Shown piece by piece: positions 56,601 to 64,000 of a DNA stretch of 64,000 nt. The stretch lies in assembly GCA_947243845.1 (NCBI GenBank), contig CAMXIF010000001.1:62001-126000 (forward strand), in the 5' to 3' direction. The notes under the pieces are model-generated. The model searched no databases. It was not told where the DNA came from and worked only from the letters and a program-made list of their open reading frames with translations. Both the position numbers and the translations under genes were made by a program. Each line of letters opens with the position of its first letter. Position 1 is the stretch's first letter. The stretch is from an uncultured bacterium (GTDB taxonomy: Bacteria > Bacillota > Clostridia > Lachnospirales > Lachnospiraceae).

Positions 56601-58238
56601 ATGACGGTATTTGATACGGTATTGCTCAATGTATATAGAACACGGGTGTTTCTGCCGCTTTTGCTGATTGGTGTGCTGTTTTTTGTGCTGCCTGGGTTCC
56701 GGCGGACGGTAGATAAAGTGACAGGTACCGTGTCCCGGTTGAATACAGGCACTATGGCGGCTGTGCTGTTTGTGGTTACGTTTCTGCTCTCCGTTCTTGT
56801 GTGTTATGACGGCAAGAGCTGGGGCGGGGATTTCAGCCAGTATTTTGCACAGACCAGAGCGCTTTCAACGCATTCGATTGCAGATTGGTATGAGAAAAAT
56901 ATCTTTATTATAAATACTTCTGCGGAGGGGATCGGCTCGGATGTTTATCCTTGGTTCTGGTCTATTCTGCTTCTGCCCATGTACAGGCTTTTTGGATTTC
57001 ATATTCCGCTGTTAAAATTGTATGAGGCATTGTTTTTTGCAGCCAGTATGATCTGTCTTGTCTATCTTTTAAAAAGACGGATACAGGGAAGGCCGGCATT
57101 TCTGATCAGCCTTGGAATTGCATGTAATATCTCCTTTTTGATCTATGTGAATACAGTTGAATCGGATCTGCCCTGTATGTTTATGATACTTCTGACACTG
57201 AATATCATAGAATTATATCATCGGGATTTTGAAAAACATGGTATGTTCTACAAGGTTTTGTTGGGGATTCTTGTGGGGATTCTGATTTTTGCATCCTGTG
57301 AGACCAAGACCATGAACAAGGCCCTGCTTCTCGCCCTGTTAGTTTATGATATGGCAATGATCGGGAAATTTTTTGTAAAGACATTTATCACCAGAGAAAC
57401 CGTGTTATATCCAAGAATATGTCTGCGTAAAGGGCTGATAATGGTATTGCCGTTTATCAGTTATACGGTGTCATCGAGGATGTTTTATTCGTATCTTCCC
57501 AAGAGCGGCGGTACCTATAATGATTATTTTGAATTTACGTTAGGCAGATTGAAAGAAAATATTACCGGCTATTTTGAAATCCTTGGACAGATGGTGTGTG
57601 CGACTTCGCGGCCTCTGATTGCTGTGATCAGTTATACAGGGGTGGCTGTGCTGTTGATTCTGGCTGTGGTGGGAATGATTCATAAATGGAAAGAGGAACT
57701 GTATTTATTCATTTATATTGGCGGTATGATGTGCATGCTCTTCTTTTATGATTATATGGGCGCCAGATTTATCTTTGCCATATATCCGCTGCTTATGCTC
57801 TTCGCCTATTGGGGATATTTGTATTTGAAAGAAAAATGGAATCAATACAGATGGATTGCGTTTGGAGAACGGCTTGTCAAAGACGGATATTTCCTGTATA
57901 TGATATTATTGTTCGTATCTTTTTGCGCGGCGGCCTTTTCCATTCAGACAGGGCGTTATACGCTGCGTCAGGCAGACTCTGAATATGCCCAGGAGTTTTA
58001 TGCATATATTAACCAAAATATAAGCGATGACGAAGTGATCTATTTCTTTAAGCCCAGGGTTCTATATTTATACACGAATGTCTATTCTTACAACTGGTAC
58101 AATGAGATTGACCATATGGAGGCGGCTGATTATATAGCAGTCTGTGAGGAGGACGGTTATGACCGTGTACATGCATATGCACAGGAATACGGCGCACTGG
58201 TGTTTGAGAATGAGATGTTTCGTCTGTATGCATTATGA
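56601..58238 (+). CDS. Polytopic membrane protein, glycosyltransferase-like
   Basis: Multiple TM segments; 'SWGGDFSQYFAQTRAL' loop. Confidence 0.55.
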   Translation: MTVFDTVLLNVYRTRVFLPLLLIGVLFFVLPGFRRTVDKVTGTVSRLNTGTMAAVLFVVTFLLSVLVCYDGKSWGGDFSQYFAQTRALSTHSIADWYEKNIFIINTSAEGIGSDVYPWFWSILLLPMYRLFGFHIPLLKLYEALFFAASMICLVYLLKRRIQGRPAFLISLGIACNISFLIYVNTVESDLPCMFMILLTLNIIELYHRDFEKHGMFYKVLLGILVGILIFASCETKTMNKALLLALLVYDMAMIGKFFVKTFITRETVLYPRICLRKGLIMVLPFISYTVSSRMFYSYLPKSGGTYNDYFEFTLGRLKENITGYFEILGQMVCATSRPLIAVISYTGVAVLLILAVVGMIHKWKEELYLFIYIGGMMCMLFFYDYMGARFIFAIYPLLMLFAYWGYLYLKEKWNQYRWIAFGERLVKDGYFLYMILLFVSFCAAAFSIQTGRYTLRQADSEYAQEFYAYINQNISDDEVIYFFKPRVLYLYTNVYSYNWYNEIDHMEAADYIAVCEEDGYDRVHAYAQEYGALVFENEMFRLYAL

Positions 58239-58973
58239 ATGGCGGCATAATTTCTGATTATAATGCAGATAGCGTTTGACAAATTCAGGATATTTTTGTT
58301 TGGACATGAGAACCTGCCCCCTCTTCAGATAAATAGTGGAAGCATCATATTTGGTGATATAGTATAAATTTACCAGGTAAGCTCGATGCGGCCGGAAAAA
58401 GTCCTCTCCTGCCTGCTTTTCCAGATCTTTCATTTTACCATAGTATTCGATATCATTGTTTATGGTATGAATCATAATTTTTCGGTCAAAAACTTCGGCG
58501 TAAACGATATCTTCAAAGTGTACGTTGATATGTTTGCCACCGGCGGTGATCAGAATGCCGGGCGTATTTCTGACAACGGAATCTTTTTTGGATACCGCTT
58601 CTTTTCTGTCCCAAATCTGTCTGCGGGCATTTTGAAAAACTTCTGTGAATTTATCGGTTGAAAATGGCTTGATTAAATAATGGAATGCCCCTACATCAAA
58701 GGCTTCCAGTACATGGTCAGCAGTGGCGGTCACAAAGATGATGACTAACTTTTTATCTTTTTGCCGCAGTCTTCTTGCAGTTTCCATACCATCCAGCTGC
58801 GGCATCTGAATATCCAGAAACAGGATATCCGGAAGAGCATCCTCATGTAAAAGTGCCGTACCAGACGTATAAAGAAGTATGGTATCGTTCGGATAAAGGG
58901 ACTTTATTTTGTCGCTGATATAATCTCTTGCCTTTTTCTCATCGTCACATATTCCAATCCGCATATTTGCCAT
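58233..58973 (-). CDS. LytTR-family response regulator
   Basis: Receiver 'DILFLDIQMPQLDGMETAR', C-terminal LytTR 'FFRPHRAYLVNLYYI'. Confidence 0.9.
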   Translation of the reverse strand: MANMRIGICDDEKKARDYISDKIKSLYPNDTILLYTSGTALLHEDALPDILFLDIQMPQLDGMETARRLRQKDKKLVIIFVTATADHVLEAFDVGAFHYLIKPFSTDKFTEVFQNARRQIWDRKEAVSKKDSVVRNTPGILITAGGKHINVHFEDIVYAEVFDRKIMIHTINNDIEYYGKMKDLEKQAGEDFFRPHRAYLVNLYYITKYDASTIYLKRGQVLMSKQKYPEFVKRYLHYNQKLCRHS

Positions 58974-59117
58974 CTCATTCCTGGTATATAATCATGTCTT
59001 GTAATGCCGCCGGTATTTTGACGGTCATCTATATCAATTTCTGATTCTATTATAGCGAAATTTGACATTTATGTGTGATAAAGGATGCCAATGAGACATT
59101 TTATGCTGTGAATCATA

Positions 59118-59465
59118 TTACAGGCTCTCTTTATCAATGAGGACACCGTCCCGCCAGATTCTCTCCAGATCATAGAAAAGACGGTTCTCCCGGTCAAAGA
59201 TGTGGATGATGACATCCTGAAAATCCATCAGGATCCAATTGGCGTTCTGGTAGCCCTCCATCTGTCTGATATGACAGCCCTGGCGGCCAAGTACCTCTGA
59301 GACATTGTCAGCCATTGCCTGAATCTGACTTTTATTGCTGCCGTCCGCAATGATAAAATAGTCTGCAATGGTGGAAATATGACTGATATCAATGATGCGG
59401 ATATCTTCTGCCTTCTTATCTTCCAAGGCATCTATGGCCAGTTTTGCGATTTCATTCGTGTTCAT
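59118..59465 (-). CDS. rsfS: Ribosomal silencing factor RsfS
   Basis: 'DISHISTIADYFIIADGSNKSQIQAMADNV'. Confidence 0.94.
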   Translation of the reverse strand: MNTNEIAKLAIDALEDKKAEDIRIIDISHISTIADYFIIADGSNKSQIQAMADNVSEVLGRQGCHIRQMEGYQNANWILMDFQDVIIHIFDRENRLFYDLERIWRDGVLIDKESL

Positions 59466-59526
59466 ATTTGCTTCTCTGATTCCTTTCTGGGTGTTTAGTC
59501 AAGTACCGCTTATTTTACGGTTGACA

Positions 59527-60111
59527 TCAACTGTGTTTATAATATTGATAAGTTTCTTCCGTCATATGATCGATCTGTCCATCGGTGGTCTTTAGATAAG
59601 CCAGTGTGCTTTCGAGAATCTTGGACATCGTCTTATCTAAATCCCGGTAAGCCAACTGACGGATTGCTTCCAGATCAGTCACGTGTTTGCGGCCGGGTTC
59701 AATATAATCAGCAATATATAATATCTTTTCAAGTCTGCTCATCTTCGGGCGTCCGGTGGTATGAAAGCGGATAGCGTTTAAGATATCAGCATCAGTCACC
59801 TTGTATCTGGTTTCTGCAAGATAAGCGCCCACTTTTGCGTGCAGAAGTGCGGAAGGATTAATTCTCTCCACAGCGGATATCTCCAGGTGATTTTTCTCGC
59901 AGAGGGCAATCTGCTCTTCACCCTTTAAGGGTTTGGCACAGTCATGTAATAAACCTGCTGTCATGGCGCTGTCTATATCCACTCCATGGGCCATAGCCAG
60001 GCAGGCAGCCGTATAAGATACCCCCAGTGTATGCTGATAACGCTTGGAAGATAACTCCTGTTCCATGGCTTTGCGAAGTTCATTTAAGTCAACTTTGTTC
60101 TTTTCACTCAT
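59527..60111 (-). CDS. yqeK: HD-domain protein YqeK
   Basis: 'MTAGLLHDCAKPL', 'NAIRFHTTGRPKMSRLEKILYIADYIEPGR'. Confidence 0.92.
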   Translation of the reverse strand: MSEKNKVDLNELRKAMEQELSSKRYQHTLGVSYTAACLAMAHGVDIDSAMTAGLLHDCAKPLKGEEQIALCEKNHLEISAVERINPSALLHAKVGAYLAETRYKVTDADILNAIRFHTTGRPKMSRLEKILYIADYIEPGRKHVTDLEAIRQLAYRDLDKTMSKILESTLAYLKTTDGQIDHMTEETYQYYKHS

Positions 60112-60145
60112 ATGGATTCCCTCCTGTCAGTTTTGATTTGCCTGT

Positions 60146-60751
60146 TTATCGATGATAGAGTTTATGTTCGTAAATATAGGTTTCCACCGCTTCCGGCACC
60201 AGGCCGCGGATGGAAAGGCTGTCTTTTACTTTGTTCCGGATCATGGAGGAAGAAATGTCCATGGCATCAATCCCTAAAAGAGAAATCCGGGCGTCATATT
60301 TATCCTGAAGATAAGCAATCTGTGCATCCATATCCTCTGGGGATTTATCATCCCGAACGGCCGCCAGAACGTGGCAGTTTAGAAAGATCTCCTGCGGATT
60401 TTTCCATTGTTCCATGGCCCACAGACTGTCTGCACCCATGATAAAATAATATTCAGCCATCGGATCATCGGTCTTTAAGTCTTGCAGCGTCTCAAAGGTA
60501 TAGGTGTTTTGGGATTTGTCCACTTCAATCGTGGACAAACGAAAAGAAGGCTCATCTTTGATTGCCAGCCGTGTCATTTCGCATCTGGTCTCTGCCGGCA
60601 GTACTTCCGTCAGATTTTTCATATAAGGTACCCCGCTTGGAATGAAAAGTACCTCGTCCAGTGCGAACTGTTCCTGTGCCCTTCTGGCGATTGATAAATG
60701 TCCGAGATGGATTGGATTAAAGGTTCCACCCATGATTCCGATTCTTTTCAT
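60146..60751 (-). CDS. nadD: Nicotinate-nucleotide adenylyltransferase
   Basis: 'GIMGGTFNPIHLGHLSIA', 'ISSSMIRN'. Confidence 0.96.
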   Translation of the reverse strand: MKRIGIMGGTFNPIHLGHLSIARRAQEQFALDEVLFIPSGVPYMKNLTEVLPAETRCEMTRLAIKDEPSFRLSTIEVDKSQNTYTFETLQDLKTDDPMAEYYFIMGADSLWAMEQWKNPQEIFLNCHVLAAVRDDKSPEDMDAQIAYLQDKYDARISLLGIDAMDISSSMIRNKVKDSLSIRGLVPEAVETYIYEHKLYHR

Positions 60752-60777
60752 CTGCCGTTACACTCCGATCATCATTT

Positions 60778-61071
60778 TTATGCTCTGGGCAGAACAATCT
60801 TGGGATTTTTCTTATCCGGTTTATATAAGATAAATTTTCTGCCGATTACCTGTACTACCTGAGAGTGCGTCCGTTCTGCCACAACCTGGGCAATCTCTTT
60901 CGGATCATCCAGACAGTTCTTAAGGACAGTAACTTTGATCAGTTCCCTGGTATTGAAACATTCTTCGATTGCGGCAGTGACTTCTGGCGTCAGACTGGAT
61001 TTACCAACCTGAAAGACGGGATCCAGTGTACTTGCCAGACTTTTTAAATAAGACCGCTGTTTACTTGTCAT
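60778..61071 (-). CDS. yhbY: YhbY family RNA-binding protein
   Basis: 'MTSKQRSYLKSLASTLDPVFQVGKSSLT'. Confidence 0.92.
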   Translation of the reverse strand: MTSKQRSYLKSLASTLDPVFQVGKSSLTPEVTAAIEECFNTRELIKVTVLKNCLDDPKEIAQVVAERTHSQVVQVIGRKFILYKPDKKNPKIVLPRA

Positions 61072-61128
61072 AGTTTCCTCCATTTTGCTAAATTTATGAG
61101 TATCACCGGCTGTCATTGCAACTTTTCA

Positions 61129-62415
61129 CTAACGATAATAATCGAATGACAGGCCATACATTCTGACAGTGCTGCCCTCTTGGATGCCCAATGCTTCCAA
61201 CTGTTCCAGAATCCCATTCTTTTTCATAAAATCCTGGAAGAATTTAAAGCCTTTTTCAGATTCCAAATTTGTGTAGGAAAGCATTTTTTCAATGCGCGGG
61301 CCTTCCACTACATATTCGTCCGCAGACTCATCATAAACCACCGTAAAAGGCTCTGTATCCATGTCAAAATGGTACTCCGGGAAATATTCCTGTTCAAAGA
61401 CCACCGGCGCACTGTCCAATTCGGCAAGCCTGTTATTAATGGCATACAGAAGTTCCCGCAGTCCTTTGCCGCTGATGGCGGAAATAGCGTAGACCGGGAT
61501 ACCCTGAGGCTCAAACTCGTTCCGGATGGCAGCCACCGGATCATCCTCCCCATAGATCATGTCAATCTTATTGGCGGCAATAATCTGGGGACGGGAAGAC
61601 AACGCCGCATCATAGGTCTCTAATTCTTTATTGATGGCATAAATATCCGCAATGGGATCTCTTCCTTCCGTGGAAGCGGCATCCACAATGTGGACGATCA
61701 GCTTTGTACGTTCGATATGACGCAGAAATTCATGACCCAGGCCTACACCATCCGAGGCGCCTTCGATCAGACCGGGGATATCTGCGATGACAAAGCCTTT
61801 GGCATCATCCAGATCCACAACACCCAGATTCGGATTCATGGTGGTAAAATGATAATTGGCAATTTTGGGTCTGGCATTGGTCACCTTGGATAAAAAGGTA
61901 GATTTACCAACATTTGGAAAACCTACAAGCCCCACGTCAGCAATGACTTTCAATTCCAGAACCAGTTCCAGTTCCTGGGCCGGCTGACCGGGCTGTGCGT
62001 ATTTGGGAGCCTGCATGGTACTGGTAGCGTAATGCTGGTTGCCGTTGCCGCCTTTGCCGCCCTTTAACAGAAGGAACCGGCGGTTTTCTCCGGACATATC
62101 AGTAATGACCTTACCGCTCTGTGCCTCACGGATCACAGTGCCTTCCGGAACTTTGATAATGATATCCGTCCCGTTCTTGCCAGCACAATTCTTCTTACCG
62201 CCCTCCTCACCGTTTGTAGCGCTGTATTTGCGGATATGACGGAAATCTGTGAGCGTATTTAAGCCGTTGTCCACCTCAAAGTAAACGCTGCCGCCATTGC
62301 CGCCGTCACCGCCGTCAGGGCCGCCGTTTGGCACATATTTTTCCCGGCGGAAGGATACATGTCCATCTCCTCCCTTACCGCTCTTTACATGGATTTTTGC
62401 GCGATCTGCAAACAT
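61129..62415 (-). CDS. obgE: GTPase Obg
   Basis: 'MFADRAKIHVKSGKGGDGHVSFRREKYVPNGGPDGGDGGNGG', 'VGFPNVGKSTFLS'. Confidence 0.98.
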   Translation of the reverse strand: MFADRAKIHVKSGKGGDGHVSFRREKYVPNGGPDGGDGGNGGSVYFEVDNGLNTLTDFRHIRKYSATNGEEGGKKNCAGKNGTDIIIKVPEGTVIREAQSGKVITDMSGENRRFLLLKGGKGGNGNQHYATSTMQAPKYAQPGQPAQELELVLELKVIADVGLVGFPNVGKSTFLSKVTNARPKIANYHFTTMNPNLGVVDLDDAKGFVIADIPGLIEGASDGVGLGHEFLRHIERTKLIVHIVDAASTEGRDPIADIYAINKELETYDAALSSRPQIIAANKIDMIYGEDDPVAAIRNEFEPQGIPVYAISAISGKGLRELLYAINNRLAELDSAPVVFEQEYFPEYHFDMDTEPFTVVYDESADEYVVEGPRIEKMLSYTNLESEKGFKFFQDFMKKNGILEQLEALGIQEGSTVRMYGLSFDYYR

Positions 62416-62439
62416 AACTTTCTCCTAAATCTGAAAAAA

Positions 62440-62470
62440 AGCCCCAAACACCTAGATGTTTGGAGCCGTT
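62440..62470 (-). terminator. Terminator-like hairpin between rpmA and obgE
   Basis: - strand CCAAACATCTAGGTGTTTGGGGCTTTTTTT. Confidence 0.7.
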
Positions 62471-62479
62471 TCACTGGTC

Positions 62480-62782
62480 TTATTTCTCCACAGGATATAC
62501 GGAAGCCTGCTTCTTATCTCTTCCTTTTCTCTCGAAACGAAGAACACCGTCAACCAAAGCAAACAGAGTGTCATCTCCGCCGATACCTACATTATTGCCG
62601 GGATGAATCTTGGTTCCGCGCTGTCTGTATAAGATATTTCCTGCTTTGACGAACTGTCCGTCAGCTCTCTTTGCACCTAATCTTTTCGCCTCGGAATCAC
62701 GACCGTTCTTGGTGGAACCGACACCTTTCTTATGTGCAAAAAATTGAAGGTTCATATTTAACATGGCATTACACCTCCTCAA
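62480..62782 (-). CDS. rpmA: 50S ribosomal protein L27
   Basis: '[34 protein letters not shown]'; Prp-cleavable N-terminus. Confidence 0.97.
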   Translation of the reverse strand: MRRCNAMLNMNLQFFAHKKGVGSTKNGRDSEAKRLGAKRADGQFVKAGNILYRQRGTKIHPGNNVGIGGDDTLFALVDGVLRFERKGRDKKQASVYPVEK

Positions 62783-63098
62783 ATGTCAATTTACAATATT
62801 TTTGCCCGTACTGTTTTTCAACCTGACGCAAGCCGAGCACCAGAGAATCCATGAGTACTTTAGAGGACTCATTTATGGGCTGCTCAAACAGGCATTCGAT
62901 GCGTCCTGCTCTGGCATTTTGCTTTACCTGTATCGGTTCTTTCGTGATTTCCTCGAAAGAATTGATGGTGTTGATGACCAACATGGAAACTGCGGCACAG
63001 ACGATATCCTTACCGCTGTCTGCATATCCCGCATGGCCTTCACAGGTAAACCCATGATATTCTCCTGCTGTTGTTTTATGAATTGTAATTCTGGTCAT
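62769..63098 (-). CDS. prp: Ribosomal-processing cysteine protease Prp
   Basis: '[24 protein letters not shown]' between rplU and rpmA. Confidence 0.95.
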   Translation of the reverse strand: MTRITIHKTTAGEYHGFTCEGHAGYADSGKDIVCAAVSMLVINTINSFEEITKEPIQVKQNARAGRIECLFEQPINESSKVLMDSLVLGLRQVEKQYGQKYCKLTFEEV

Positions 63099-63403
63099 TA
63101 TGCATTGATCTTATCAATCTGGACCTGTGTATACAGCTGTCTGTGACCATTTTTCTTGTGATAACCGGTCTTGCGCTTATACTTGTAAACGATGACTTTG
63201 CGAGCCTTACCCTGATCCATAACGGTTCCGGTCACGGTAGCGCCTGCTACATCGCCTGCAACTTTAAGTTCTTTGTCGCTGACAGCGATCACCTGGTCGA
63301 ATGTTACAGTCGTACCTACTTCAGCATCGAGTTTTTCAACTCTGATGATATCACCTTCGGATACTTTGTACTGTTTTCCGCCTGTTGCAATGATTGCGTA
63401 CAT
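63098..63403 (-). CDS. rplU: 50S ribosomal protein L21
   Basis: '[25 protein letters not shown]'. Confidence 0.97.
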   Translation of the reverse strand: MYAIIATGGKQYKVSEGDIIRVEKLDAEVGTTVTFDQVIAVSDKELKVAGDVAGATVTGTVMDQGKARKVIVYKYKRKTGYHKKNGHRQLYTQVQIDKINA

Positions 63404-63541
63404 ATGGCACCTCCTATTCATGAACACGAAGTTCATTTACTCGCTAACTGTGGTGACACCCATAAAAGGGCATACTTTTACCTCGTTATGCGGCATACTC
63501 ATTTATCATATACATTTTATCCCAGTTTGTCAATGAATTTT

Positions 63542-63943
63542 TTATCTGTTTTCCATTCTTTTATCACATTCTTCTTTGAGAACGCGCTCTATTCTCTCAT
63601 GTAAGTCCTGTGTTTTAAAAGGTTTGAGCACATAATCATTTATTCCCAGTTTGGAACTCTCCACGATTGTCTGTTTCTCACGCTGCGATGTTAGCATAAT
63701 CACAGGAATATTTTGACAGTTCTCCATCTCCCGGATTTTACGTAATGTCTCAATGCCGTCCAAAGGAGCCATCTGCACATCCAGTAAAATCAGATCCGGC
63801 GGGGTTTTCTGTTTCAGATACTGCAAAGCACGCGTACCGGAATTCAGGGCAACTACCTCATAGGAGCCTTTAAATTCCTGTTCGATTGTAGCCAGGCTGA
63901 TGCTGTTATCATCCACAGCCAATATTGTCAACTTATTATCCAC
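63542..63943 (-). CDS. Response regulator receiver protein
   Basis: 'ILAVDDNSISL', 'DLILLDVQMAPLDG', 'LKPF'. Confidence 0.85.
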   Translation of the reverse strand: MDNKLTILAVDDNSISLATIEQEFKGSYEVVALNSGTRALQYLKQKTPPDLILLDVQMAPLDGIETLRKIREMENCQNIPVIMLTSQREKQTIVESSKLGINDYVLKPFKTQDLHERIERVLKEECDKRMENR

Positions 63944-64000
63944 TTCTTTCTAATCCTCCTTCTGCATCTGTTCTATCAACTCACGCAGCATTTGTTCTGC

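Noticed and set aside
63410-63520. L21 leader RNA upstream of rplU
   Set aside because: Position is right for a ribosomal leader, but I could not reproduce a convincing structure by eye; needs an Infernal scan.
1-64000. tRNA or rRNA genes
   Set aside because: No cloverleaf with CCA-type ends or conserved rRNA stretches were recognised by eye; a tRNAscan run would settle this.

Overview
This is a Firmicutes (Lachnospiraceae-like) chromosomal window. Most of it is a conserved housekeeping backbone: gerW/ytfJ, rpmB, asp23-fakA, recG, miaB-mutS-mutL-miaA, radC, mreBCD-mrdA-minCDE-rodA-mgsA, sepF, aroB-lspA-rluD, cstA, yneA-lexA, an FMN riboswitch with ribU, and rsfS-yqeK-nadD-yhbY-obgE-rpmA-prp-rplU. 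An ~8.7-kb accessory element at about 2632-11319 interrupts it. I read this as an integrated filamentous-phage-like (inovirus-type) element with a chimeric gene set. It has an IS30-type DDE transposase at one end, a Rep protein with circovirus/CRESS-DNA-virus-like HUH and SF3-helicase motifs, a Zot/pI-type assembly ATPase, a pIII-like adhesin with a poly-Gly linker, and small one-TM coat-like proteins, two of them absent from the ORF track. Just upstream of rep, on the rep-sense strand, is a textbook CRESS-virus origin: an 11-bp stem with a 10-nt loop carrying the nonanucleotide TAGTATTAC, flanked by AAAAACACA iterons. The element is bounded by 20-nt imperfect terminal inverted repeats (17/20) and an exact 16-bp direct repeat (AAACCCTGAAATTCAT); the deduced empty site is an inverted repeat. 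Other findings include a structured ~145-nt candidate ncRNA with a consensus promoter and terminator (46101-46247), a dispersed intergenic hairpin repeat family with a 59-nt tandem array upstream of mutL, and multiple LexA boxes between yneA and lexA. Product names come from reading motifs in the translations; no database search was run.
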